Assembly (NCBI GenBank): GCA_029777145.1
Contig: JAKOSS010000661.1
Location: 1-17,674 of the forward strand
Length of the DNA: 17,674 bases
Direction: 5' to 3'
Origin: Acidobacteriota bacterium
GTDB taxonomy: Bacteria; Acidobacteriota; Blastocatellia; Pyrinomonadales; Pyrinomonadaceae
Shown: in pieces, positions 1 to 7,848 of the stretch
How the letters are laid out: the number at the start of each line of letters is the position of its first letter
Numbering within the stretch: the first letter of the stretch is position 1
The notes under the pieces: model-generated
Database searches by the model: none
What the model was told of the DNA's origin: nothing
What the model saw: only the letters and a program-made list of their open reading frames with translations
Program-made: the position numbers and the translations under genes

Positions 1-126
1 ACCTTCGACGCGTCGACGATGAAAGCCGGCACAAACGTCCTGCAGCTGATCGTGCCCGCCGGAAACGTCATGCGCGGCGTCGAATACGATTATCTGCGTC
101 TGGAACTGGACGAAAATGCGAAGTAA
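1..126 (+). CDS. C-terminal fragment of a rhamnogalacturonan lyase-like protein (partial, 5' end outside window)
   Basis: The frame is open from base 1 to the TAA at 124-126 and gives 41 residues. The tail contains the stretch VMRGVEYDYLRLELDEN preceded by LQLIVPAG. A 'G-x-x-YDYLRLE' ending after a beta-rich 'L-x-L-x-VP' strand is typical of the C-terminal carbohydrate-binding domain (domain III) of polysaccharide lyase family 4 rhamnogalacturonan lyases. The catalytic part lies outside the window, so the lyase call rests on this short tail and on context. The next gene is a DUF1961 protein, a family that in Bacillus subtilis (YesU) sits in the rhamnogalacturonan-degradation locus. The stop overlaps the next start by 11 nt, so the two are probably co-translated. 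Other CBM-containing secreted enzymes with a similar C-terminal sandwich cannot be excluded. Confidence 0.6.
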   Translation, partial: TFDASTMKAGTNVLQLIVPAGNVMRGVEYDYLRLELDENAK

Positions 127-985
127 TGCCTTTGTCATCGGGGTTCTTGTTGCGGTTGCGTTGGCCGCGGTCTCGGTCCGCGCCCAGCAGCCGGAAGTGA
201 AAACCCAGGCGGTGATCGACGCCCCGATCGACGTTTCCAAATACAAACTCAAAAGGCTTTACGACAACGACTTTCGCAAGAACCAGAAACTCGTCTTCGA
301 AAAGGATCTGATCAAACAGAACGCCGACGGCAAATGGGTTCGGACGGCGACACCTGCGAAAGATGCAGAGTGGATCGTCGAGGGAAAAGGCGGCGTCGAT
401 ATCCGCGACGGGGTTATGCGCGCATCGCCGGTTCCGTTCGACGCGGCCGGAAATCAGGTCGACGACGCGCCGCGATCGCATCTTGTGATCTGGAACAACC
501 GGATCTTCCCGGCGGATTTTCTGCTCGAGTACGACATGAACCCTGGCGGATCGAAAAGCGGACTGACCATCGTCTTTATCTGCGCCGCCGGAAAGAACGG
601 CGAAGACCTGTTCGATCTTTCATTGCCGCCGCGCATGGCCGACTACAGGAATTATCACAGCGCCGCGATCGCGAATTACTCGGATTCCTATTTCAGCCGA
701 AATACGGAGATCGAGTCTGTCACGAACCGGATGCGCAAGAATCCCGGATTCGCGCTTGTCGCCGAAGGAAAGAGTTTGACGACCGGACCGTCCGACGTGA
801 CGGTTCACGTCCGCATTCTCAAAGTGGGCGCGCATATCGAGATCGAAATCGACGGAAAGACGGTTCTTCGCTGGGACGATCCGGGGACGCCACTCGGCGC
901 GGGACGGATCGGCTTGCGTTCGATGGAGGGCGTGACGCTCGTAAGTTACGACAACTTCAAGGTTTGGAAGGTGGGCAGGAAATGA
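116..985 (+). CDS. Secreted DUF1961 family protein (YesU-like)
   Basis: The product has 289 residues. It begins with a Sec signal peptide (hydrophobic residues about 6-22, cleavage near VRA-Q at about 24). The rest matches my recollection of DUF1961: a 'YDNDF' opening, the segments HLVIWNNRIFPADFLLEYDM, GLTIVFICAAGKNGEDLFD and YHSAAIANYSDSYFSRNTE, and the ending GRIGLRSMEGVTLVSYDNFKVW. The family has a galectin/concanavalin-like beta-sandwich fold, which fits carbohydrate binding or cleavage. Its best known member, B. subtilis YesU, lies in the rhamnogalacturonan locus, but I know of no firmly established activity. It overlaps the upstream lyase-like gene by 11 nt and shares an ATGA overlap with the GH2 gene, so the three form one translational unit. 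Family assignment is from memory of the conserved motifs, not an alignment. Confidence 0.8.
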   Translation: MRSNAFVIGVLVAVALAAVSVRAQQPEVKTQAVIDAPIDVSKYKLKRLYDNDFRKNQKLVFEKDLIKQNADGKWVRTATPAKDAEWIVEGKGGVDIRDGVMRASPVPFDAAGNQVDDAPRSHLVIWNNRIFPADFLLEYDMNPGGSKSGLTIVFICAAGKNGEDLFDLSLPPRMADYRNYHSAAIANYSDSYFSRNTEIESVTNRMRKNPGFALVAEGKSLTTGPSDVTVHVRILKVGAHIEIEIDGKTVLRWDDPGTPLGAGRIGLRSMEGVTLVSYDNFKVWKVGRK

Positions 986-3351
986 CGAGAACGGCGCTTT
1001 TGGTGCTGACATTCACGATCTCGGTATTCGCGATGCTGCTGCCGGTCACGGCGGCCGGCGCGCGCGTGAGCATTTCGTTCGACTCGGATTGGCGATTCCT
1101 CAAGTGCGACGCGGCGAACGCGGAAAAGCCTGAATTCGACGACTCACCGTGGCAGAAGGTCGATGTTCCGCACGATTGGAGCATAGAAGGGCCGTTCGAC
1201 CAGAAGAATCCGACCGGCGCGGGCGGCGGATATTTGCCGTCGGGCGTCTCGTGGTACCGGAAGCATTTCAACGCTACCGAGAAGGATCGCGGCCGTCGTT
1301 TCTTCATCCAATTCGACGGCGTGATGGGAATCTCCGACGTCTGGATCAACGGCGTCCATCTCGGCCAAAGGCCATCAGGATACATAAGTTTTGAGTACGA
1401 TCTCACCGACAATATTCGGTTCGGTGCGGACAATGTCATCGCCGTCAAGGCAGACACGTCGCTCCAGCCTGCTTCGCGCTGGTACACGGGCGCGGGTATC
1501 TACCGTCACGTCAGAATGCGGGTGACGGAACCGGTACACTTCGTTTATGGCGGCGTTTTTGTGTCGACGCCGACAGTCGATGCGAAAGAGGCGACCGTAA
1601 AGGTGACTGCCGAGGTCGTGAATGCGTCGGACCGCGAACGTCGTCTCGCGATGCGCGTGACGCTTATCGGTCCGACCGGCAAGCCGGTCGCGTCCGCCGA
1701 GAACAAAAGCGGCAACATCACAGCGAAACAGGCGACGAATTTCGGGCTCGAGATTCCGGTGCCGAATCCGCAGCTTTGGCAGGTCGCGAACGGGGTTATG
1801 TACAAAGCGCGGGTCGAGATCGTCGAAGGAAAAACGATACTCGACGACCAGATCGTCCCGTTCGGCATCCGCGAGTTCCACTTTGACGCCAAAACGGGAT
1901 TCTGGCTCAACGGCAAGAACTTCAAGGTCAAGGGCGTCTGTCTGCACCACGACGGCAGCGCGTTCGGCGCGGCGGTTCCGCTAGCGGTTTGGGAACGCCG
2001 GCTCAAAGAGCTCAGAAAGCTCGGCGCGAACGCGATCCGGACGGCGCACAATCCGCCGGCGCCGGAGTTCCTCGATCTCGCCGACCGGATGGGATTTCTC
2101 GTCATGGACGAACTGTTCGATCAATGGACGGTCGCGAAGAATCCGTACGACTACCATCTCTACTTCAATGATTGGTCGAAGCGCGACGTTCGCGACACCG
2201 TTAGGCGTGACCGCAATCATCCGTCGATCATTCTCTGGAGCGCGGGAAACGAGATCCACGACACACCGAAACCCGAGATCGCGATCCCGATCCTGAAAGG
2301 TCTCGTCGAGACGTTTCACGAGAACGACCCGACGCGGCCCGTGACGCAGGGACTATTCCGGCCGAACGTCAGCAAGGACTACGACAACGGACTCGCGGAC
2401 CTGCTCGACGTCATCGGCCAGAACTACCGCGAAAAGGAGATCCTCGCGGCGCACCGGCAGAAACCGACGCGCAAGATCATCGGGACCGAGAACACGCACG
2501 AGTTGAGCCAATGGTTAGCGGTGCGCGACAATCCTGAGTATTCGGGCCAATTCATTTGGAGCGGTATCGATTATCTCGGCGAGGCCGGCAGATGGCCGTC
2601 GGTCGCCTACAATTCGGGGCTTTTGTGGAAGACCGGCGAATGGCGGCCGCTGGCGTATCAGCGGCAGAGTTGGTGGACGACCGAACCGATGGTTTATGCC
2701 GCGCGGCGCGTCGCGCTGACGCCGAAACTTCCGACCGATCCGGGATACAATCCGATCGAGGAACGCCGTCCGCAGGTGCTCTTTTCAGACTGGTCGCCGG
2801 CGAATCGCGAAAAGCATCAGGAAAATGTTGAGGCTTACAGCAACTGCGATGACGTCGAACTTTTCCTCAACGGCAAATCGCTCGGAAGAAAATCGAAACC
2901 GGCGGACGATTCGCCACGCGTTTGGAACGTTGAGTACGAGCCCGGAACGCTGCTCGCCGTCGGTTACAACGCCGGAATAGCGGTTGCCGAATACGAACTT
3001 CGATCGGCCGGAAAGCCCGCGAAGCTGTCGGTCACGGTCGATAAGAACTCGATCTCGAACAACTGGGACGACGTCGCGACCGTGATGGTGACCGTCACGG
3101 ATGCGAACGGCGTCAGAATTTCGGACGCGACGGATCTTGTGACGTTCAGTATCGAGGGCGCGGGACGGATCGCCGCCGTCGACAGCGCCGATTTCAACAG
3201 CCACGAGCCGTATCGGGCGACGTCGCGCCGCGCGTTTCAGGGAACGTGTTTCGCCCTTGTCAAAGCAAACGCCGTGCGAGGAAGGATCCGCCTTATCGCG
3301 TCCGCGCCCGGGCTCGCCGGGCAGTCGGTCGAGATCAGGGTCGGCCCTTGA
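982..3351 (+). CDS. Secreted glycoside hydrolase family 2 protein, beta-galactosidase-like
   Basis: The product has 789 residues. The ATG at 982 overlaps the upstream TGA (ATGA) and is followed by a signal peptide (about 1-25, ending VTAAGA). I rejected an in-frame extension back to 334 because it reads antiparallel to nothing and runs through the DUF1961 gene. Domains in order: GH2 sugar-binding domain (about 28-200, with WYTGAGIYRHV at 167), Ig-like domain (about 205-310), TIM barrel (about 315-580), DUF4982-like domain (about 600-680) and a C-terminal GH2 C5/Ig-like domain (about 690-789). The barrel shows IRTAHNPP (353-359), the acid/base Glu424 in SAGNEIHD and the likely nucleophile Glu503 in IIGTENTHE, followed by GQFIWSGIDYLGE. 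This fits an exo-acting retaining enzyme releasing beta-galactose, consistent with galT and galK downstream. GH2 also includes beta-glucuronidases and mannosidases, so the exact substrate is an inference. Confidence 0.88.
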   Translation: MTRTALLVLTFTISVFAMLLPVTAAGARVSISFDSDWRFLKCDAANAEKPEFDDSPWQKVDVPHDWSIEGPFDQKNPTGAGGGYLPSGVSWYRKHFNATEKDRGRRFFIQFDGVMGISDVWINGVHLGQRPSGYISFEYDLTDNIRFGADNVIAVKADTSLQPASRWYTGAGIYRHVRMRVTEPVHFVYGGVFVSTPTVDAKEATVKVTAEVVNASDRERRLAMRVTLIGPTGKPVASAENKSGNITAKQATNFGLEIPVPNPQLWQVANGVMYKARVEIVEGKTILDDQIVPFGIREFHFDAKTGFWLNGKNFKVKGVCLHHDGSAFGAAVPLAVWERRLKELRKLGANAIRTAHNPPAPEFLDLADRMGFLVMDELFDQWTVAKNPYDYHLYFNDWSKRDVRDTVRRDRNHPSIILWSAGNEIHDTPKPEIAIPILKGLVETFHENDPTRPVTQGLFRPNVSKDYDNGLADLLDVIGQNYREKEILAAHRQKPTRKIIGTENTHELSQWLAVRDNPEYSGQFIWSGIDYLGEAGRWPSVAYNSGLLWKTGEWRPLAYQRQSWWTTEPMVYAARRVALTPKLPTDPGYNPIEERRPQVLFSDWSPANREKHQENVEAYSNCDDVELFLNGKSLGRKSKPADDSPRVWNVEYEPGTLLAVGYNAGIAVAEYELRSAGKPAKLSVTVDKNSISNNWDDVATVMVTVTDANGVRISDATDLVTFSIEGAGRIAAVDSADFNSHEPYRATSRRAFQGTCFALVKANAVRGRIRLIASAPGLAGQSVEIRVGP

Positions 3352-3607
3352 TCGTGTGACGGGATGATCAGCCGCGGATGACGCGGATCGCGCGGATACG
3401 ACAGAAGGTTGGTCGGCGGAATTCCGTGACGATCTCTCGTAATCCGAGGTGCTCGGCGAGAAGGCGATCGAGAAAAAGGTTCGCCCGTGATCGTGTGACG
3501 GGATGATCAGCCGCGGATGACGCGGATCGCGCGGATACGACAGAAGGTTGGTCGGCGGATTTCCGTGACGATCGCTCGATATGCCAGGTACTTGGCGAGC
3601 AGGCGAT
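3349..3607 (+). repeat. Two direct-repeat copies of about 120 nt, period 139 nt
   Basis: Copy 1 spans 3349-3468 and copy 2 spans 3488-3607. The first 72 nt (3349-3420 and 3488-3559) are identical. The remaining nearly 50 nt are clearly related but diverged, still sharing gatcNctcg and ggcgag-aggcgat. Each copy contains three CGCGGAT cores exactly 9 nt apart (3373, 3382, 3391 and 3512, 3521, 3530). Copy 1 begins on the stop codon of the GH2 gene, so that stop lies inside the repeat. Copy 2 ends 5 nt before the sulfatase ribosome-binding site. The copies look like a recent local duplication of an intergenic element. Its function is unknown. Confidence 0.9.
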
Positions 3608-3611
3608 TTTT

Positions 3612-3617
3612 GGAAGG
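3612..3617 (+). promoter_or_regulatory. Ribosome-binding site deciding the sulfatase start
   Basis: GGAAGG lies 7 nt upstream of the ATG at 3625. It is the only good Shine-Dalgarno match before the signal peptide. It supports ATG 3625 over the in-frame ATG at 3517, which sits inside the direct repeat and has no such site. Confidence 0.6.
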
Positions 3618-3624
3618 TAGAAAT

Positions 3625-5082
3625 ATGAGTAAAATGTCGGGATCGAATTGCGCGTTCGAAAAATTGGCCGCCGATGACGCGGATCAAACTGAAATAAGAT
3701 CCGCGGTTTTCCGTGTTGATCCGCGGCGAAGATCTTATCGGCGCGGGTTTAGAATTCTGGTTTTGATCCTGCTTCTCGCATCTGCCGTATTCGCGCAGAG
3801 CCGCAAGCCGAACATCATCCTGATCTACGCCGACGACCTCGGTTACGGCGACATCGGATCGTTCGGTCAGAAATACATCAAGACGCCGAATCTCGACCGA
3901 CTCGCGGCCGGCGGGATCAAATTCACGAACTTTTATGCGTCGGCGCCGGTCTGCGCCCCGTCGCGCGCGAGCATCATGACGGCGTTCCATCAGGGACACG
4001 CCGTGATCCGCGGCAACAACAACGACAAAGGCCAGCGGGTTCCTCTCCGGCCGTCGGATCTGACCGTCGCCGAAGTGATGAAATCGGCCGGCTACCGGAC
4101 CGCGATGATCGGAAAATGGGGGCTCGGGCTCGAAGGAACGACGGGCGAACCGCGCAAAAAAGGCTTCGACTATTTCTTCGGGTATCTCGATCAGCAACAC
4201 GCACACGATTACTACCCGTCGTTCCTTTGGCGCAACGAGGAAAAGGTCGAGCTCGGAAAGAAAGTCTATTCGCATTCGCTTTTTGAGAAGGAAACGCTCG
4301 AATTCATCGAGGCGTCAAAGGGCGGACCGTTCTTCATGTATCTGCCGTATACGCTGCCGCACGCCAACAATGAACTCGGACGCGCGACCGGCAACGGAAT
4401 GCAGGTTCCGTCCGACGAACCGTATTCGAAAGAGCCCTGGTCGCCGCAGCAGCGAAATTATGCGGCGATGGTGACGATGCTCGACACGACGGTCGGGAAG
4501 ATCTGGGATCTCGTCAAGAGTTCGGGGCTTGAGGACGACACGATCATCATCTTCACCAGCGACAATGGCCCGCAGGCGGTCGTCGAGGGCGGCTACGACC
4601 AAACTCTTTTTCAAAGCAACGGAGGACTTCGCGGTCTCAAACGCAGCCTTTACGAGGGCGGGATCCGCGAACCGCTGATCTTCTACTGGAAGGGCAAGAT
4701 CAAGCCGAACCGGACGAGCGACGCCGTCTGGGCGCAATTCGATTTCCTGCCGACGTTTGCCGAGATCGCCGGCGCGAAGGTGACGGAAAAAACGGACGGC
4801 ATCTCGATGGTCCCGCTCCTTTTCGGCAAAAAGCATCCGAAGCACGATTCGCTGTATTTCGAGTTCTACGAAGGCGGATTCATCCAGGCCGTCCGGATGG
4901 GCGATTGGAAAGGATTCCGGCGCGGACTGAAAGGAAAACTCGAGTTGTACGACTTGAAAAAGGACGTGAAAGAGACGACGAACGTCGCCTCGAAATATCC
5001 GAAGATCGTCGCGAAGATCGAGGCGATCATGGCTCGTGAACACGTGCCGTCTGAAAACTGGGCTGCGGACGATGGCGATTGA
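3625..5082 (+). CDS. Secreted arylsulfatase-type sulfatase with N-terminal extension
   Basis: The product has 485 residues and belongs to the alkaline-phosphatase-superfamily sulfatases, which hydrolyse sulfate esters. The metal-binding pair Asp70-Asp71 lies in IILIYADDLGYGD. The motif CAPSR at 110-114 is the C-x-P-S-R signature whose Cys110 must be converted to formylglycine. A further metal-site pair is Asp313-Asn314 in IIIFTSDNGPQ. Next follow GLRGLKRSLYEGGIREPLIFYW and a C-terminal subdomain. A signal peptide core (FRILVLILLLASAVFA) lies unusually far in, at about residues 42-58, behind a charged stretch encoded by repeat DNA (3669-3726). I chose ATG 3625 because of its ribosome-binding site; no plausible start lies closer to the hydrophobic core. 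The stop overlaps the following oxidoreductase by 11 nt. The maturase for Cys110 is not in the window. The sulfated substrate cannot be read from sequence, but context points to a galactose-containing polysaccharide. Confidence 0.87.
   Translation: MSKMSGSNCAFEKLAADDADQTEIRSAVFRVDPRRRSYRRGFRILVLILLLASAVFAQSRKPNIILIYADDLGYGDIGSFGQKYIKTPNLDRLAAGGIKFTNFYASAPVCAPSRASIMTAFHQGHAVIRGNNNDKGQRVPLRPSDLTVAEVMKSAGYRTAMIGKWGLGLEGTTGEPRKKGFDYFFGYLDQQHAHDYYPSFLWRNEEKVELGKKVYSHSLFEKETLEFIEASKGGPFFMYLPYTLPHANNELGRATGNGMQVPSDEPYSKEPWSPQQRNYAAMVTMLDTTVGKIWDLVKSSGLEDDTIIIFTSDNGPQAVVEGGYDQTLFQSNGGLRGLKRSLYEGGIREPLIFYWKGKIKPNRTSDAVWAQFDFLPTFAEIAGAKVTEKTDGISMVPLLFGKKHPKHDSLYFEFYEGGFIQAVRMGDWKGFRRGLKGKLELYDLKKDVKETTNVASKYPKIVAKIEAIMAREHVPSENWAADDGD
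3669..3726 (+). repeat. 9-10-nt-period repeat pair inside the sulfatase 5' coding region
   Basis: Forward cores CGCCGAT (3669) and CGCGGAT (3678) are followed by reverse-complement-type cores ATCCGCG (3699), TTCCGTG (3709) and ATCCGCG (3719). They form an inverted pair that could fold into a hairpin. The same core family fills the intergenic gaps of the window. Here it lies within the predicted reading frame, upstream of the signal-peptide core. Confidence 0.6.
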
Positions 5083-6046
5083 GGAAGGAAAACTAGGCTG
5101 GGGACTGATCGGCGCCGGCGACATCGCGCGCAACCGCATCGCGCCCGCGATCCGCGATCTTGAGGACTGCGCGTTCATCTCTGTTTGCCGGTCGAACGCG
5201 GCGATGGCCGAAGAGTTCGCACGGGAATTTGGCGCCGTCCGCTGGCACGCAGACTGGCGCGATCTTGTCGCCGATCCTGAGATCGACGCGGTCTATATCG
5301 CGACGCCCGTTTTTCTTCACGCCGAACAGACCATCGTCGCGGCTGAAGCCGGAAAGCACGTTCTGTGCGAAAAGCCGATGGGGCTCGACGTTGCAGAATG
5401 CGACCGGATGCTCGACGCCTGCCGCGCGAACGGCGTGAGACTCGGAATTGCTTATTACCGCAGGTTTTATCCGGTTTTGGGGCGGATCCGCGAACTCATC
5501 GCAACGAACGCGATCGGCCGTCCGGCGTTGGTCCGGATGGATGCGTTCGAGTATTTTGATCCGGCGCCCGACAATCCGCGCCGCTGGCTGATCGAAAAGG
5601 CGCGGTCGGGCGGCGGTCCGATGATGGATTTCGGGTGCCACCGGATCGAGGTTCTGCTCAATCTGTTCGGTACGCCCGAGCGCGGCGACGGATTCGTCTC
5701 GAACGCTTTTTTCGGACGCGAGGTCGAGGACACGGCGGTCGCGAACTTTGGATTTGAAGCCGGCGTTTCGGCGACGCTGACGGTGACGCATGCGGCGTCC
5801 GAAGCGCGTGACACGCTTGAGATCTTCGGCGACAAGGGAACGATCACGGTTCCGCGACTCAATGAAGGCACGCTGGTTCTAAAATCGGGGGGAAGCGAAT
5901 CTGTCGAGCGCGATCCGCCGGCGGCGAACATCCATCAACCGCTGATCGAGGATTTCACCCGGGCGGTTTTGGAAAACAGGGAACCGGCGGTGACCGGCGA
6001 AACCGGACGCGAAGTGGCACGGATCACGGAGGCGATTTACGGGTGA
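5072..6046 (+). CDS. Gfo/Idh/MocA family oxidoreductase
   Basis: The product has 324 residues and no signal peptide, so it is cytoplasmic. The N-terminal Rossmann fold has LIGAGDIARN at 12-21 for NAD(P) binding. It is followed by DAVYIATPVFLHAEQ and the family motif CEKPM, with the catalytic-type Lys101. A C-terminal alpha/beta domain (about 125-310) contains IAYYRRFYPVLGRIREL and GGGPMMDFGCHRIEVLLNLFG. Members oxidise or reduce sugars, inositols or sugar-derived aldehydes, and some act in keto-sugar glycosidase routes. The substrate is not predictable from sequence. ATG 5072 overlaps the sulfatase stop by 11 nt. I preferred it to an in-frame GTG at 5036, which would add an arginine-rich stretch before the Rossmann strand. 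Its place between a secreted sulfatase and an esterase suggests work on a sugar released from the same polysaccharide. Confidence 0.88.
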   Translation: MAIEEGKLGWGLIGAGDIARNRIAPAIRDLEDCAFISVCRSNAAMAEEFAREFGAVRWHADWRDLVADPEIDAVYIATPVFLHAEQTIVAAEAGKHVLCEKPMGLDVAECDRMLDACRANGVRLGIAYYRRFYPVLGRIRELIATNAIGRPALVRMDAFEYFDPAPDNPRRWLIEKARSGGGPMMDFGCHRIEVLLNLFGTPERGDGFVSNAFFGREVEDTAVANFGFEAGVSATLTVTHAASEARDTLEIFGDKGTITVPRLNEGTLVLKSGGSESVERDPPAANIHQPLIEDFTRAVLENREPAVTGETGREVARITEAIYG

Positions 6047-6063
6047 TCGGAAGTGTTTTTGCC

Positions 6064-6286
6064 CGCGAATGGGATTTTGGACCGCGAATTACGCGAAAAA
6101 CGCGAAAAAGGGGAAATCGATGGTCGAGTTTGTGATGAGCCCCAAGGACTGAAGGCGTTGTTGCGGCGGACTGAACAATATTCGCGTATTTCGCGTGTTT
6201 CGCGGGCAAAGTTATTCGGGGATTGTTTTGAGCCCGATGCAACAACAGGCCGTTCGTTTTTAGCGTATTTGGCGAGTTTCGCGGTA
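6064..6286. repeat. Intergenic gap built of 9-nt-period repeats in both orientations
   Basis: The 248-nt gap 6047-6294 holds forward cores CGCGAA at 6083, 6092 and 6101 (plus one at 6064). It also holds reverse-orientation triplets starting with TTCGCG-like units at 6181, 6190 and 6199, and at 6260, 6269 and 6278. Spacing is exactly 9 nt within each triplet. The opposite orientations allow pairing between the left and the right triplets. No convincing promoter or terminator is visible in the gap. The last triplet ends 8 nt before the esterase start. Confidence 0.75.
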
Positions 6287-6294
6287 AAAAAATT

Positions 6295-7848
6295 ATGCGT
6301 AATTTACTCAGACATCTGACGATCACCATCGTTGTTTTTGGCGCGGCCGTCACCGCCTTTGCAAATGTCACTTTGCCGGACGTTCTCGGAAGTTCGATGG
6401 TTCTGCAGCAGGGGCAGAAAGTCCCGGTCTGGGGAAAGGCCGAGCCGGGCGAGACTGTCGTCGTGTCATTTGAAAAGCAGAAATTAACCGTCGTCGCCGG
6501 TGCCGACGGCAAGTGGCGCGTCGATCTCAAGCCGCTCAAGGCGAACTTCAACCCGCAGACTTTGACGATCGTCGGGCGCAACAAGATCGAACTCACGGAC
6601 ATCCTCATCGGCGAGGTCTGGCTCGTTGCCGGGCAATCGAACATGCAGCGCCTACTCCGTGAAACGGCGAACGGCGAGGCTGCGCAGGCCGCCGCGAATC
6701 ATCCGAACATACGTCTCTTCAATGTCAGCCGCGAGGTCGCTTTCAAGCGCCGGACGGGCCCGCTCGGGACGTGGGCCGCGTGCACGCCCGAATCCGTCAA
6801 AGAATTCTCGGCGGCCGGATATTATTTCGGCGTCGAACTCGAGAAAGCGCTGAACGTGCCGATCGGGCTGATCAATTCGAGCTACGGCGGTTCGCAGGCC
6901 GAAGCGTGGACGCCGGTCGAGTATCTCAACGCCGATCCGGAACTGAAACCGACGGTCGAAAAGACGAAGATCTGGGAAGAAGAACGGCCGCGCGTGAAGG
7001 TCGAATACGCGGCGGCGATCGAAAAATGGAAGCAGGAGGCGGAGAAGGCGCGTGCCGCCGGCGCACGGCCGTCGCCGTCGCCTTCGGTTCCGGACGCACT
7101 CCGCGATTACCGGATCGCGTCGTCGATCTACGACGGCATGATCGAGCCGCTGATGCCCTTCGCGATCAAGGGCGCGGCCTGGTATCAGGGTGAATCGAAC
7201 GAAGCACGCGCCGAACAGTACAACATCCTCTTGCCGACGATGATCCGCGCCTGGCGCGAACGATGGGGACAGGGAAATTTCCCGTTCGGGATCGTACAGT
7301 TGCCGAATTACCGGCGGCAGAATCCGGAGCCCGAAGAATCCGCTTGGAGCTTCATTCGTGAAGCGCAACGACTGACGGCGCTGAAGACTGTCAATACAGG
7401 GCTTATCGTGACGATCGACGTCGGCGAGGCGAACGACATCCATCCGAAGGACAAGCTCACCGTCGGGAAACGCATGGCGATCTGGGCGCTCCGAAACGCC
7501 TACGCTCGTAAGATCAACGAAGAACCGAAGCTGATCAACTACGTCATACGCGGGAGCAAGATCCTGCTCACGTTTTCCGATGTCGGCGCCGGACTTCGGA
7601 CCAAAGACGGGTCGGACCTGAAAGAGTTCGCGATTGCCGGACGGGATCAAAAGTTCGTTTGGGCGAACGCCAAGATCGTTTCGAAGAACAAGATCGAGGT
7701 CTGGGCGGATTCGATCGTCGCCCCGCAGGCGGTTCGTTATGCGTTCAACAGCAATCCCAAAAACCCGAACCTGACGAACGATTCGGGACTTCCGGCGTCG
7801 CCGTTCAGGACCGACCAATGGGACGATCCGACAAAAGGGAAACGATGA
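6295..7848 (+). CDS. Secreted sialate O-acetylesterase-type SGNH esterase
   Basis: The product has 517 residues with a signal peptide (about 1-23, ending VTAFA-N). After an N-terminal beta-sandwich (about 24-100), the SGNH/SASA esterase domain starts with [13 protein letters not shown], placing the nucleophile at Ser115. Further blocks are [31 protein letters not shown] and [14 protein letters not shown]. The last supplies the catalytic Asp381 and His383. A C-terminal beta domain follows. The family removes O-acetyl groups from sugars. Sialate is the name-giving substrate, but many members in plant-polysaccharide loci act on acetylated pectin or hemicellulose, which fits the rhamnogalacturonan-like context better. 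The stop overlaps the galT start as ATGA. The ribosome-binding site is weak and lies just after repeat DNA. Confidence 0.88.
   Translation: MRNLLRHLTITIVVFGAAVTAFANVTLPDVLGSSMVLQQGQKVPVWGKAEPGETVVVSFEKQKLTVVAGADGKWRVDLKPLKANFNPQTLTIVGRNKIELTDILIGEVWLVAGQSNMQRLLRETANGEAAQAAANHPNIRLFNVSREVAFKRRTGPLGTWAACTPESVKEFSAAGYYFGVELEKALNVPIGLINSSYGGSQAEAWTPVEYLNADPELKPTVEKTKIWEEERPRVKVEYAAAIEKWKQEAEKARAAGARPSPSPSVPDALRDYRIASSIYDGMIEPLMPFAIKGAAWYQGESNEARAEQYNILLPTMIRAWRERWGQGNFPFGIVQLPNYRRQNPEPEESAWSFIREAQRLTALKTVNTGLIVTIDVGEANDIHPKDKLTVGKRMAIWALRNAYARKINEEPKLINYVIRGSKILLTFSDVGAGLRTKDGSDLKEFAIAGRDQKFVWANAKIVSKNKIEVWADSIVAPQAVRYAFNSNPKNPNLTNDSGLPASPFRTDQWDDPTKGKR

Noticed and set aside
334..981. Long in-frame N-terminal extension of the GH2 gene
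   Set aside because: It runs through the DUF1961 gene in another frame and has low-complexity arginine-rich translation. A signal peptide with ATG at 982 marks the real start.
2785..4275. 496-residue open frame on the minus strand
   Set aside because: It covers the end of GH2 and the start of the sulfatase, both clearly coding on the other strand. Its translation is Arg-rich with no recognisable domain, a GC-driven shadow.
6652..7818. 388-residue open frame on the minus strand
   Set aside because: It is antisense to the esterase gene, whose catalytic motifs are intact. The translation shows the usual shadow composition (Arg, Asp, Leu).
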